Assembly (NCBI RefSeq): GCF_018100785.1
Contig: NZ_JAGJEC010000002.1
Location: 434,001-498,000 of the forward strand
From: Maribacter sp. MMG018
GTDB lineage: Bacteria > Bacteroidota > Bacteroidia > Flavobacteriales > Flavobacteriaceae
Direction: 5' to 3'
Length of the DNA stretch: 64,000 nucleotides
In this document: one piece after another, positions 27,404 to 36,858 of the stretch
Position numbering within the stretch: the stretch's first letter is position 1
Layout: the number at the start of each line of letters is the position of its first letter
Program-made: the position numbers and the translations under genes
The notes under the pieces: generated by a model
Told to the model about the DNA's origin: nothing
Databases searched by the model: none
Seen by the model: the letters and a program-made list of their open reading frames with translations, nothing else

Positions 27404-29173
27404 TTAATGGCCATAAATGTCGTTATAAAGGTCTATGTATTTTTCTTTGACTATTTTTCTTTTGAGCTTCATGGTAGGGGTAAGGTGACCAGCATCGATG
27501 CTCCATGTGTCAGGAGTTAGGCGGAACTGTTTTACTTTTTCCCATCTTGCAAATTGCTCATTGGCCAAATCTACTTCTTCTTGGTATCTTTCCAATACTT
27601 TAGGATTGGATATCAAATCTTCGTTACTCGTGAAAGAAATTCCTTTTTGCGTAGCCCAATCGCCCAAGAATTTAAAATCTGGCTGTATAAGGGCTGCAGG
27701 CATTTTTTCTCCTTCACCGACGACCATTAATTCTTCGATAAAGCGAGATTGTTTAAACCGGTTTTCTAAAATTTGTGGAGCTACGTATTTACCTCCAGAG
27801 GTTTTAAACATTTCTTTTTTACGGTCGGTAATCTTTAAGAAACCTTCAGAATCTATTTCGCCGATATCACCTGTATGAAAATATCCGTCTTTTAATACCT
27901 CTTTCGTTTTTTCAGGGTCTTTGTAATAGCCTAGCATTACGTTTGGACCTTTACACAGAATTTCACCGTCATCGGCTATTTTTACTTCTACCTTATCTAT
28001 AATCTTACCGACGGTCCCAATTTTCCAGCCTTTGCCTTCTTCTTGGTTTACGGCAATTACAGGAGAGGTTTCGGTAAGGCCGTAACCTTCCATAACGGGT
28101 ATGCCCGCAGCTCCGAAAACTCTAGCGAGCCTTGTTTGTAATGCAGCACTGCCCGATACCATGGTGGTTAGGTTTCCACCCAATCCATCTTTCCATTTAC
28201 TGAAGATTAGTTTTCTTGCTATGCCCAATCGCTTTTCGTACCACCAGCCATTTGCTCCATAAGGCTCAAATTTCAATCCTATACTAACGGCCCAAAAGAA
28301 CAATTTTTTCTTAATACCTGTTAGGTCGCTTCCTTTGGCTATTATGGCGTCGTAGACTTTTTCCAACAGTCTGGGTACAACGGTCATAACATTGGGTTTT
28401 ACCTCTTTTAGGTTGTCGCTGATTTTGTCGAGTCCCTCTGCAAAATGAATTTGGATGCTGCAATATTGGTAGAGATACAAGATCATACGTTCAAAAATAT
28501 GGCATACGGGAAGAAAGCTCAAGGCGCTTGCCCCTTGGTCAAAAGGAACGCGCAATTTACTGGCGACTACATTAGATACAATATTGTCATGTGACAGCAT
28601 TACCCCTTTGGGCCTACCGGTCGTACCAGAGGTATAGATAAGTGTGGCCAATTGGTCAGGGGTAACCATTTCCTTTAATTTTTCTACTTCGGGCTGATTG
28701 GATTCATCTTCTCCCATATCAAGAATCGTCTGCCAATTATCACAGTTCTCAACCGAATTGAAACTATAGATTTTTGTAAGGTGTTTTAGGTTTGGCTTAA
28801 TGGCATTGACCTTTGCCAGTACTTCATCACAGGAGACAAAGCAATATTTAGCTTCCGAATGGTTCAATATATATTCGTAGTCCTCTTCCGAAATGGTAGG
28901 ATAGATAGGAACGGTCTGCGCTCCTAATTGTAATACTCCAATATCCATTATATTCCATTCGGTGCGGTTCGTCAATGAAATTATGGCTATTTTATCGTTT
29001 GGTTTTACACCAAGCCTTAGTAGTCCACGACTTATTGCGTTAGCTTTTTTGATATACTCTTCGGTTGAAGTTGCTATCCACTTTCCGTCATATTTGGTAA
29101 CCAAAGCTTTTTCCAAAGGAAAGTTTTTCAGTTGGTAATACGGAAAATCGAATAGACGGGTAACTTTTTGCAT
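27404..29173 (-). CDS. fadD: Long-chain acyl-CoA synthetase (AMP-forming)
   Basis: The 589-residue ligase has the AMP-binding signature YTSGTTGRPKGV near residue 180, the YGLTE motif (GYGLTETSPV) and the C-terminal GDIGEID and TDRKKEMFKTSGGKY region with the adenylation lysine. It activates fatty acids to acyl-CoA by way of acyl-AMP, probably at the inner membrane, feeding the adjacent beta-oxidation enzymes. It is on the same strand upstream of the MarR gene but separated by 375 bp, so it is likely a separate transcript. Chain-length preference is unknown; the symbol is functional, not orthology-tested. Confidence 0.88.
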   Translation of the reverse strand: MQKVTRLFDFPYYQLKNFPLEKALVTKYDGKWIATSTEEYIKKANAISRGLLRLGVKPNDKIAIISLTNRTEWNIMDIGVLQLGAQTVPIYPTISEEDYEYILNHSEAKYCFVSCDEVLAKVNAIKPNLKHLTKIYSFNSVENCDNWQTILDMGEDESNQPEVEKLKEMVTPDQLATLIYTSGTTGRPKGVMLSHDNIVSNVVASKLRVPFDQGASALSFLPVCHIFERMILYLYQYCSIQIHFAEGLDKISDNLKEVKPNVMTVVPRLLEKVYDAIIAKGSDLTGIKKKLFFWAVSIGLKFEPYGANGWWYEKRLGIARKLIFSKWKDGLGGNLTTMVSGSAALQTRLARVFGAAGIPVMEGYGLTETSPVIAVNQEEGKGWKIGTVGKIIDKVEVKIADDGEILCKGPNVMLGYYKDPEKTKEVLKDGYFHTGDIGEIDSEGFLKITDRKKEMFKTSGGKYVAPQILENRFKQSRFIEELMVVGEGEKMPAALIQPDFKFLGDWATQKGISFTSNEDLISNPKVLERYQEEVDLANEQFARWEKVKQFRLTPDTWSIDAGHLTPTMKLKRKIVKEKYIDLYNDIYGH

Positions 29174-29579
29174 ACTTGGATTCTAAAAACTTTATTGCAA
29201 AATAATGAAAGAACTCGGTACTTTAAAATTGTATTAATAAATTTAATAGGGGTAGATTGGATATTCTATAATTGAAAGGAAGCTCTTTCTGTTGAGAGTG
29301 CCTTTGTTGTTTTGGTGCAATAATTTGTTGTTGAACGTGTTATGGGTCTTATTTTTAGAATCGATGGCAGGAACGGGACTGAAAATGTTTTTATTTGGAT
29401 TTTATTAAAATTTTGGAATGAAATATAGTTGGAATAAGATCTTTTGTAAAAAGATCTTATTCCTGAACAAGTGTTTCTTTTCTCCTTACAGTGTTAATTT
29501 GTGGATTATGAATATCATTTCAAAATACACTTTTGGCAGAAGAAAGAAGTTTATGTCTTAAACAGGAAATTTTATAGAA
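29174..29579. other. Intergenic region of about 400 bp with one strong inverted repeat
   Basis: This lies between purL (stop at 29580) and the acyl-CoA ligase start. Apart from the inverted repeat at 29431-29463 I see no gene, RNA or repeat. Confidence 0.5.
29431..29463. repeat. Perfect inverted repeat, 15-bp arms
   Basis: GGAATAAGATCTTTT and its exact complement flank a 3-nt centre (GTA). It lies 117 bp beyond the purL stop and 258 bp upstream of the ligase start. It may be the purL transcript end, though the minus-strand 3' flank is not T-rich, or a protein-binding site. Confidence 0.6.
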
Positions 29580-32500
29580 TTACCTATTTAAAATCCATTC
29601 CCTTGCATTTGTAAATGCTTCTAGCCATGGTGAAACTTCATCATTTCTATCAGAGGGGTAATAAGCCCAATTCCAAGGAAAGATAGAACGTTCTATATGT
29701 GGCATGGTAACCAAGTGCCTTCCCGTTCTATCGCAAAGCATCGCCGTGTTAAAATCACTGCCGTTAGGATTTGCGGGATAACCTTCGTATCCATATTTGG
29801 CAACTATGTTATAGTCGCTCTCTGATTTCGGCAATTTAAATTTGCCTTCCCCGTGAGAGATCCAAACACCCAAGGTCGCACCTTCTAAAGAAGAGAGCAT
29901 TATAGAATTGTTCTTCTGTATTTTAACGGATGTAAAGTTACTCTCGTGTTTATGTGAATCGTTATACGTCATTTTTCCATGCGTATCATGTTCCGGATTT
30001 ATTAAATCCAGTTCCATAAACAGCTGACAGCCATTACAGATCCCTACAGAAAGGGTATCCGGTCTCGCAAAAAAGTCCTTAATGACTTTATTGGCTTTTT
30101 CGTTATACTTTATAGCACCGGCCCAACCTTTGGCACTTCCCAATACATCTGAATTAGAGAAACCGCCTACGGCACCTAAAAACTGAATGTCTTCCAAGGT
30201 TTCACGTCCAGAGATAAGATCGGTCATGTGTACGTCTTTAACATCAAAACCTGCCAAATACATGGCATTAGCCATTTCTCTTTCAGAATTACTTCCTTTT
30301 TCCCTTAAAATGGCCGCTTTTGGTCTTTTTGGGGTTTCTTTCTGAGTACGGTTTGGAAGGTTGATCTTGTCCGTAGTCGGAAAATTATAGTTTAAAGATT
30401 GCTTTTTATAGTTGTCATATCTATCCTTTGCAAGGTCGTTAGCCGTCTGCTTATTATCTAAAAGGAAAGAAGTTTTATACCATGTATCTCGTAAAGAGGC
30501 GATATTAAGCCCCATTTCCATTCCCCCGTTTTTAACGGTCAAAGTGGCATCGGAAACAACATTTCCTATTTTTATGGCCTCTATTCCGGCAGCGGTCATA
30601 TCTTGTTCAAAATGATCGTCTTTTGCCTGTACTACGATACCGGCGTTTTCTGAAAACAATAATTTTATGGTATCGTTTTCACCCAATCCCGATAGGTCCA
30701 ATTTTGCGCCCAAATCAATATCGGCAAAACATAGTTCCAATAAAGTGGTGATCAATCCTCCAGACGCAACATCATGACCAGCAGCTACTTGCCCTTTTTT
30801 AATTGAAGTTTGGATCGCATCAAAGGCCTTTTTAAAATACGCGTCGTCTTTTATGGTAGGGGCTTCGTTTCCAATGGCATTTCTTACTTGTGAAAAAGAA
30901 GAGCCACCTAGTTTAAAGGTATCTTTTGAAAGGTTTATGTAATAGATAGAGCCTCCGTCTTTTTGTAAAACAGGTTCTATTACATTGTTGATATTGTTAC
31001 AGTTTCCGGCAGCTGAAATAACTACGGTTCCCGGGGCGATAACCTCTTCGTTTTTATATTTCTGTTTCATGGAAAGAGAATCCTTTCCTGTAGGTACATT
31101 GATACCTAGGGCTATCGAAAATTCGGAAACAGCTTTTACGGCCGCATATAACCTGGCATCTTCGCCTTCGTTTTTACATGGCCACATCCAGTTCGCGGAA
31201 AGGGACACTGATTTTAGGCCATCTTTTAAAGGAGCCCATATTATGTTTGTAAGGGCTTCCGCAATACTGTTTTTGCTACCTGCCGAAGGGTCTATTAATC
31301 CGGAAATAGGGGAGTGGCCTATGCTTGTGGCAATGCCTTCCTTGCCTTTAAAATCCAGCGCCATTACACCTACGTTGTTCAGAGGTAGTTGCAACGGGCC
31401 GGCACATTGTTGCTTGGCAACACGGCCTCCGACACAACGATCTACCTTATTCGTAAGCCAATCTTTACACGCTACGGCCTCTAGTTGTAGTACCTGTTCT
31501 AAATAATCATGGAAAAACTCTAAGGAATATTCGGGGTTCGAATATGTTCTGGATACCGAATTGTCTTGCATGATGGTTTTTGGCGAACTACCAAAAATGT
31601 CGCTTAATTGAACATCCATCGGTTTTTCCCCGGTGGTTTTCGATTCGAAGGTAAAACGATCGTCCCCGGTGACGTCTCCGACCTCGTACATAGGAGAACG
31701 TTCACGATCCGCAATTCGTTTTAAAAGATTAGCACCTTCGTCGCCAATTACCAAGCCCATACGTTCTTGCGATTCGTTTCCTATAATTTCTTTGGCCGAT
31801 AGGGTAGGGTCGCCTACCGGTAATTTGTCCAAGTCGATTTTACCACCTGTTTCTTCCACCAACTCAGACAAACAGTTCAAGTGACCTCCAGCTCCATGAT
31901 CATGTATGGAAACAATAGAATTTTTGTCTCCCTCTACCATTCCCCTTATAGCATTCGCTGCCCTTTTTTGCATTTCGGGGTTAGAACGCTGTATGGCATT
32001 CAACTCTATTGCAGAACTAAATTCTCCTGTATCTGCACTGGAAACGGCGGCTCCGCCCATTCCTATTCTATAATTATCGCCACCAAGAATTACTATTTTG
32101 TCTCCTTTTTCCGGAGTTTCTTTTATGGCTTGGTCTATTTTTCCGTAACCGATACCACCGGCTTGCATTATTACCTTGTCGTAACCCAATTTTCTGGGTT
32201 CGGCACCACTAACAGAAACATTTTCATCGTGTTCGAATGTAAGTACTGAGCCAGAAATCAAGGGTTGGCCAAATTTGTTTCCGAAATCGGAGGCTCCGTT
32301 AGATGCCTTTATCAGGATATCCATAGGGGTCTGGTATAACCATTCCCTTTCTGCCATACCTTGTTCCCAAGGTCTTTCTTTTTCCAATCTTGATAGGGCT
32401 GTCATGTAAACCGCTGTTCCCGCTAAGGGTAAAGAGCCTTTTCCACCGGCTAGCCTATCTCTGATTTCACCTCCCGAACCTGTGGCGGCACCATTAAAAG

Positions 32501-33269
32501 GTTCTACGGTTGTTGGAAAGTTATGCGTTTCGGCTTTCAGTGAGATTACGGACTCAAATTCTTTTTCTTCATAAAAATCGGGCTTGTCGGCCGATTTTGG
32601 AGCGAATTGAACCACTTTAGGGCCTTTTAAAAAGGCTACATTGTCCTTATATGCAGATACAATATCGTTCTTGTTTTCCTGAGATGTTCTTTTGATCAGT
32701 TTAAAAAGACTGGAAGGCATTTCTTTGCCGTCTACAACAAAGGTACCGTTGAATATTTTGTGTCTACAATGTTCTGAGTTCACCTGACTAAAGCCAAAAA
32801 CTTCCGAATCGGTCAGTTTTCGTCCCATTTTATCGGATAGCCCTTTAAGGTAATCCACTTCCTCATCGCTCAAGGCCAAGCCTTCTTGAATGTTATAGGC
32901 AGCTATATCGTCAATTTCCAAAACGGGCTCGGGCTGTACGTCTACGGTAAATATATCTTGGCCCAATCCATTGAATTTCTGAAAAAGCATCGGGTCAAAA
33001 TCATTGAAACTGTCCGTTACCGCGTTAAACTCCTCAATTCTGATAATACCTGCTATACCCATGTTTTGGGTAATTTCTACGGCATTGGTACTCCACGGGG
33101 TAATCATGGCCGCTCTTGGTCCAACAAAAAAGGCGTCTAGAGACGCCGCGTTTATTTTTGGTTGATTCCCAAACAACCACATAAGTTTTTGTTCGTCTTG
33201 AGAAGTAATTTCTTTAGTAGTTTGGACGGCAAAAATCTTTGTTGCCAGATCTCCGAAGAAGTGAATCAT
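29580..33269 (-). CDS. purL: Phosphoribosylformylglycinamidine synthase (large, single-chain PurL)
   Basis: The 1,229-residue enzyme is the fused form with ATP-binding synthase halves and a C-terminal glutaminase. Visible marks are SEVFGFSQVNSEHCRHK near residue 155, KAETHNFPTTVEPF, GAATGSGGEIRD, and the glutaminase nucleophile in GICNGCQLF near the C-terminus. It converts FGAR, glutamine and ATP to FGAM in purine synthesis. The length is a little under the E. coli protein (about 1,295). It stands alone, with no other pur genes in the window. Confidence 0.96.
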   Translation of the reverse strand: MIHFFGDLATKIFAVQTTKEITSQDEQKLMWLFGNQPKINAASLDAFFVGPRAAMITPWSTNAVEITQNMGIAGIIRIEEFNAVTDSFNDFDPMLFQKFNGLGQDIFTVDVQPEPVLEIDDIAAYNIQEGLALSDEEVDYLKGLSDKMGRKLTDSEVFGFSQVNSEHCRHKIFNGTFVVDGKEMPSSLFKLIKRTSQENKNDIVSAYKDNVAFLKGPKVVQFAPKSADKPDFYEEKEFESVISLKAETHNFPTTVEPFNGAATGSGGEIRDRLAGGKGSLPLAGTAVYMTALSRLEKERPWEQGMAEREWLYQTPMDILIKASNGASDFGNKFGQPLISGSVLTFEHDENVSVSGAEPRKLGYDKVIMQAGGIGYGKIDQAIKETPEKGDKIVILGGDNYRIGMGGAAVSSADTGEFSSAIELNAIQRSNPEMQKRAANAIRGMVEGDKNSIVSIHDHGAGGHLNCLSELVEETGGKIDLDKLPVGDPTLSAKEIIGNESQERMGLVIGDEGANLLKRIADRERSPMYEVGDVTGDDRFTFESKTTGEKPMDVQLSDIFGSSPKTIMQDNSVSRTYSNPEYSLEFFHDYLEQVLQLEAVACKDWLTNKVDRCVGGRVAKQQCAGPLQLPLNNVGVMALDFKGKEGIATSIGHSPISGLIDPSAGSKNSIAEALTNIIWAPLKDGLKSVSLSANWMWPCKNEGEDARLYAAVKAVSEFSIALGINVPTGKDSLSMKQKYKNEEVIAPGTVVISAAGNCNNINNVIEPVLQKDGGSIYYINLSKDTFKLGGSSFSQVRNAIGNEAPTIKDDAYFKKAFDAIQTSIKKGQVAAGHDVASGGLITTLLELCFADIDLGAKLDLSGLGENDTIKLLFSENAGIVVQAKDDHFEQDMTAAGIEAIKIGNVVSDATLTVKNGGMEMGLNIASLRDTWYKTSFLLDNKQTANDLAKDRYDNYKKQSLNYNFPTTDKINLPNRTQKETPKRPKAAILREKGSNSEREMANAMYLAGFDVKDVHMTDLISGRETLEDIQFLGAVGGFSNSDVLGSAKGWAGAIKYNEKANKVIKDFFARPDTLSVGICNGCQLFMELDLINPEHDTHGKMTYNDSHKHESNFTSVKIQKNNSIMLSSLEGATLGVWISHGEGKFKLPKSESDYNIVAKYGYEGYPANPNGSDFNTAMLCDRTGRHLVTMPHIERSIFPWNWAYYPSDRNDEVSPWLEAFTNAREWILNR

Positions 33270-33302
33270 ATCAGCTTGGTTCTTTATCTAAAATGGAAAA
33301 TG

Positions 33303-33310
33303 CAAAATTA
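33303..33310 (-). promoter_or_regulatory. Candidate -7 element (TAATTTTG) of purL
   Basis: TAATTTTG on the minus strand fits TAnnTTTG and lies 33 nt before the purL ATG. The -33 TTG is not evident. No purine riboswitch fold is apparent. Confidence 0.45.
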
Positions 33311-33385
33311 CGATTTTATGCTAGATTTATACAGATGTTCATCAACAGTTTTCAACGGTAATTGTTGATATTTAAAGAAGGTGTT

Positions 33386-33754
33386 TTATGGTAAATTACC
33401 GGTCTTTATTAAAACGGTGTCCTTCTGTATTTCAAAGCGTATCCAACTATCCAAAGAGCCCCCGTTCGTGTAATATCCGCCTTGTACATGCTCTTTAGAA
33501 CCATCGAAATGGTCAAAGGTTAGGGTGTAACTGCCATCTGTGCGTGTGTTTTTCATGGTTAAAAAGCCCTTGGCAGCCTTATTAGGACCAATAGTTTTAA
33601 TAACCGTACTGTCCATTTTTTCAGACGTAGATAGTACAATATTGTTGATTTCTGTATCCGAATTATTGACAACCTTATAACTGATACCGTTTTCTTTGGT
33701 CAGATTGCAGGAAAACAATAGAGATAATATGAACAAAAAAATTACTTTTTTCAT
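33386..33754 (-). CDS. Small lipoprotein of unknown function
   Basis: The 122-residue protein starts with a clear lipoprotein signal (KKVIFLFILSLLFSCN, Cys16). The mature part is short and beta-rich with no motif I recognise. It is probably anchored in the periplasmic face of a membrane. It is upstream of purL on the same strand, but the purL promoter signal lies between them. A real gene is supported by the signal peptide and codon use; the function is unknown. Confidence 0.65.
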   Translation of the reverse strand: MKKVIFLFILSLLFSCNLTKENGISYKVVNNSDTEINNIVLSTSEKMDSTVIKTIGPNKAAKGFLTMKNTRTDGSYTLTFDHFDGSKEHVQGGYYTNGGSLDSWIRFEIQKDTVLIKTGNLP

Positions 33755-33839
33755 ATGAGGAGGTGTTCTATGAATGTTTCTATCAAAGATAAGAGATTGT
33801 AAAAACGGCGTAGAGATATATTTAAGAAAACTTAAAAAT

Positions 33840-33926
33840 GTAAGATTTAGATTTTACTACGATGAAACAAAATATGAAAGCTAGCTAGAGCAATGGGGAG
33901 AGGAGTATCCAACATTGAAAAAATAG
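33840..33926 (+). pseudogene. Possible decayed IS256-type transposase fragment
   Basis: One plus-strand frame reads RFRFYYDETKYES, then a TAG at 33882-33884, then LEQWGEEYPTLKK and a TAG at 33924. The L-E-x-W-G-x-x-Y-P-x-x-x-K pattern resembles a conserved stretch in the C-terminal half of IS256/Mutator transposases. There are no terminal repeats or further homology in the 285-bp gap. This is a guess from one short motif. Confidence 0.22.
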
Positions 33927-34008
33927 TTTTTTGTTGTTTTATTGGCTAGTCTTATTTTTAGACCTAAGCTTTGGGTGTGCTTATGTATGAAAAATAGACT
34001 GTATTCGT

Positions 34009-34016
34009 TATTTTTG
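34009..34016 (+). promoter_or_regulatory. Candidate -7 element (TATTTTTG) of the HxlR gene
   Basis: TATTTTTG fits TAnnTTTG and lies 23 nt before the ATG at 34040. No TTG is found at the usual distance. Confidence 0.4.
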
Positions 34017-34039
34017 TTTTCTTGTAATATTTTATTAGA

Positions 34040-34426
34040 ATGAAAAAGGAAACCTCTTCGAAGAACAACCCAAAACCCGATCCTTGTCCCGTGGCATTCT
34101 GTATGGAGGCGATCGGAGGTAAATGGAAACCCATTATAATTTTTCGTATTTCAAAAGGAATAAACCGTTTTACGGTACTCATGAAGCATATAGAAGGCAT
34201 TAATAAGCAAATGCTAAGCAAGCAACTGAAAGAAATGGAAAAATCGGGTATTTTAGAAAGAAAGATTTTTCCTGAAATACCACCCCGTGTGGAGTACTCC
34301 CTGACCTCTAAAGGAAAATCGCTCTTGCCCGTGATCCAGGCCATGAACAAATGGGGCCTAAAGCATATGCCAGGTGTTAAAACAGCCAAAAAGGATGATA
34401 CTCAGCAATTACCGCTATTCGATTGA
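34040..34426 (+). CDS. HxlR family transcriptional regulator
   Basis: The 128-residue winged-helix protein has the HxlR pattern: Cys16 in the N-terminal CPVAF, IGGKWKPIIIF, the helix LSKQLKEMEKSG and the wing RVEYSLTSKG. Some relatives use the N-terminal cysteine to sense oxidants or aldehydes, but that is not established here. The target is unclear: the left neighbour is a lipoprotein gene 285 bp away, and the right one is a convergent methyltransferase gene 4 bp away. Confidence 0.88.
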   Translation: MKKETSSKNNPKPDPCPVAFCMEAIGGKWKPIIIFRISKGINRFTVLMKHIEGINKQMLSKQLKEMEKSGILERKIFPEIPPRVEYSLTSKGKSLLPVIQAMNKWGLKHMPGVKTAKKDDTQQLPLFD

Positions 34427-34430
34427 ATAG

Positions 34431-35645
34431 CTACGCTTTCTTTTCTAAAAGTGCCATATAGAATCCATCATAACCACTTTTTGAGGCATAGATCTTTTTC
34501 TCTTTTATCAAAGAAAAGTCGTTGCCTTCCTCAGAGGCTAAAAATGATTTTACTTGATCATTGTTTTCTTGTGGCAATATAGAACAGGTAGCGTAAACAA
34601 CTTTACCGCCTGGTTTTACGATTTTACTGTAACTGCGAAGAATTTCTTGTTGCGTTTTTGTGATCTTGTCCAAAAACTCCGGTTGTAATTTCCATTTGGT
34701 GTCGGGGTTTCTGCGAATAACACCTAGACCGGTACAAGGAGCATCTATTAGAACCCTATCGGCACTACCATATAGCTTTTTAAAGACCTTGGTAGAGGTA
34801 ATTTCTCTTGGCTCTATATTGTGTGCCCCGTTACGTCTCGCCCGTCGCTTTAACTCCTTAAGTTTGCTACCGTAGATATCCATGGCGATCAACTGTCCCT
34901 TGTTTTCCATTAAAGCGGCTAGGTGTAAAGATTTACCCCCTGCACCTGCACAAGTGTCTACGACACGTTGGCCTGGTTTCACGTCTAAAAATGCGGCGAC
35001 CAGTTGAGAGGAAGCATCCTGTACTTCAAAAAAGCCATTTTTAAAACTTTGGGTCACAAAAACATTGGCTCTTTCCGGTAACCGTAGGGCGTGTGGATAT
35101 CCTTTAATGGGTTCTGTAACAATACCTTCATCCAATAAGGCCTTTCTCAGGTTTTCTTTGGTAGTCTTTAAGGTGTTGGTTCGTAGAATTACTTCTGCGG
35201 GCTCGTTCAATTTAGCTATTTCTGCGGTCCAAAGCTTTTCTCCCAAGGCTTTTTCGCATAGCTCATCTATCCAATCGGGAACTGCTTCCCTATATTTTCT
35301 GATTTTTGATAGTTCATCGAATTTTCCCTTAATACGTCTTTCTGGTGTGGGCTCTATTTGTTTCCAATCGGGTAAATTAATTCCCTTTAAAACTGCCCAG
35401 ACTGCCCACATGCGAAAAAGATCAGGTCGGGTAAACGGTGCTTTTACATCCGCTATTTCACTGTAGAGTCTTTTGTAGCGAACCATCTCGTACGTGGTTT
35501 CGGCAATAAACCCACGATCTCGGGCTCCCCATCTTTTATCAAATTTTAATACCTTTTGTACTACTTTATCAGCATATTCGCCTTCGTTAAAAATTAAGTT
35601 TAACGCATCTATGACGGCAAATACCAAGTTTCTGTGCAATTTCAT
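34431..35645 (-). CDS. RsmB/NOP family RNA (cytosine-C5) methyltransferase
   Basis: The 404-residue protein has an N-terminal NusB-like RNA-binding part (about 1-140) and a class I SAM methyltransferase. Motifs are VVDTCAGAGGKSLHL (SAM binding), DAPCTGLGV (motif IV with one catalytic Cys) and YATCSILPQEN (motif VI with the second Cys). This is the two-cysteine mechanism of m5C RNA methyltransferases such as RsmB, which modifies 16S rRNA. The exact target base is not proven. The gene is divergent from the BNR lipoprotein at 35717. Confidence 0.88.
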   Translation of the reverse strand: MKLHRNLVFAVIDALNLIFNEGEYADKVVQKVLKFDKRWGARDRGFIAETTYEMVRYKRLYSEIADVKAPFTRPDLFRMWAVWAVLKGINLPDWKQIEPTPERRIKGKFDELSKIRKYREAVPDWIDELCEKALGEKLWTAEIAKLNEPAEVILRTNTLKTTKENLRKALLDEGIVTEPIKGYPHALRLPERANVFVTQSFKNGFFEVQDASSQLVAAFLDVKPGQRVVDTCAGAGGKSLHLAALMENKGQLIAMDIYGSKLKELKRRARRNGAHNIEPREITSTKVFKKLYGSADRVLIDAPCTGLGVIRRNPDTKWKLQPEFLDKITKTQQEILRSYSKIVKPGGKVVYATCSILPQENNDQVKSFLASEEGNDFSLIKEKKIYASKSGYDGFYMALLEKKA

Positions 35646-35671
35646 TCTAAAAAATTAAGGGTGCAAAGGTA

Positions 35672-35701
35672 TTGTTTTAGAGTTGATTCCATTTATTTTT
35701 G
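35672..35701 (+). promoter_or_regulatory. Promoter of the BNR/YCF48-like lipoprotein gene
   Basis: TTG at 35672-35674 and TATTTTTG at 35694-35701 are separated by 19 nt, the Bacteroidota sigma-A pattern. The last bases overlap an upstream TTG codon, which therefore cannot be the translation start. Confidence 0.65.
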
Positions 35702-35716
35702 AGAAATTTTGTACGT

Positions 35717-36748
35717 ATGCGACCAATTATGCTTCTTTTGTTTGTAACCTGTTTGTTCTCTTGTAACAATTCTAAGGAACCTTTAATTTTTTCAGAAATT
35801 AGAGTGGATGATGTTTATACAGATTCTGTAAGTATCAGGGCCATAGAATTTCTGGACGATAATACGCTGGCTTTCGCCGGCAGTAATGGAATATATGGTA
35901 CGGTTGATGTTTTGAGTGGAAAGGTACGGACCAATGTAATGCAATATGATTCTTTGACCCCTGAGTTTAGGGCTGTAGCCCATACGTCTTCCGATTTTTT
36001 TATGTTGTCGATAGCGAATCCCGCGTTACTTTACAAGACGGGTGATGAGGGGCGAATGAATTTGGTGTATAAAGAAGAAGGGGAGACCGTATTTTATGAT
36101 GCCATGAAATTTTGGAACGATAAAGAAGGTATTGCCGTCGGAGATACTGTAGGTGGTTGCTTAAGTATAATTATTACAAGAGATGGAGGAAAGTCTTGGT
36201 CAAAATTGTCTTGCGATGTACTGCCGGCATCCGTTGATGAAGAAGGTGCTTTTGCCGCAAGTAATACGAATATCGAAATTGTTGGTGATAGTACATTGTT
36301 AGCGACCACTGCCGGACGTATTTATTTTTCGGGGGATAAGGGCGTACATTGGAAGGTTATTGAAACGCCAATGCAAAATAGCGGGCCAACACGGGGTATT
36401 TATTCTATTGATTTTTATGATGCAAAAACAGGTTTTGCAATTGGAGGTGATTATACAAAACCAGAAGAAAACAATAAAAACAAAATGTTTACAAACGACG
36501 GGGGGTATAAATGGGAGCTTACGGCCGATGGAGCTCCGCCAGTCTATAAGAGTTGCGTGCAATATGTTCCCGGTTCTTCGGCAAAAGGTTTGGTAGCTGT
36601 TGGTTTTACCGGAATTTCCTATTCTAACGATGGGGGAAAGAGCTGGAGGCAGCTTAGTGACGAAAGCTTTTATACGATTCGATTTTTAAACGATAAAGTT
36701 GCATATGCAGCTGGTAAGAATAGAATATCAAAGCTTGTTTTCAATTAA
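35717..36748 (+). CDS. YCF48/BNR-repeat beta-propeller lipoprotein
   Basis: From the ATG at 35717 the protein has 343 residues and a lipoprotein signal ending LFSCNN (Cys near 16). A TTG six codons earlier lies in the promoter -7 element and is rejected. Asp-box motifs repeat through the chain (TRDGGKSW, SGDKGVHW, TNDGGYKW, SNDGGKSW), giving a BNR propeller as in YCF48-like and 'oxidoreductase'-annotated Bacteroidota proteins. It is probably a surface or periplasmic binding or scaffold protein. No catalytic residues can be named. Confidence 0.8.
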   Translation: MRPIMLLLFVTCLFSCNNSKEPLIFSEIRVDDVYTDSVSIRAIEFLDDNTLAFAGSNGIYGTVDVLSGKVRTNVMQYDSLTPEFRAVAHTSSDFFMLSIANPALLYKTGDEGRMNLVYKEEGETVFYDAMKFWNDKEGIAVGDTVGGCLSIIITRDGGKSWSKLSCDVLPASVDEEGAFAASNTNIEIVGDSTLLATTAGRIYFSGDKGVHWKVIETPMQNSGPTRGIYSIDFYDAKTGFAIGGDYTKPEENNKNKMFTNDGGYKWELTADGAPPVYKSCVQYVPGSSAKGLVAVGFTGISYSNDGGKSWRQLSDESFYTIRFLNDKVAYAAGKNRISKLVFN

Positions 36749-36814
36749 ATAGGAATGGTGTTTACTTTTATTGCAACCCCTGTTCGGCCCTATGTTTAAT
36801 GAATGTATATAAAA

Positions 36815-36838
36815 AAAAAGGGCTCAAGGGCCCTTTTT
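36815..36838. terminator. Bidirectional terminator
   Basis: AAAAAGGGC and GCCCTTTTT form 9-bp arms with a 6-nt loop, placed between the convergent BNR lipoprotein gene and the Spy-like gene. Confidence 0.88.
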
Positions 36839-36858
36839 ATAATTGTACGTCAATAAAA

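Noticed and set aside
30985..31506. 173-codon open frame opposite purL
   Set aside because: Inside purL on the complementary strand, with low-complexity Ser-rich translation and no motif.
33964..34389. 141-codon minus-strand open frame opposite the HxlR gene
   Set aside because: HxlR family motifs are clear on the plus strand; the opposite frame has none.
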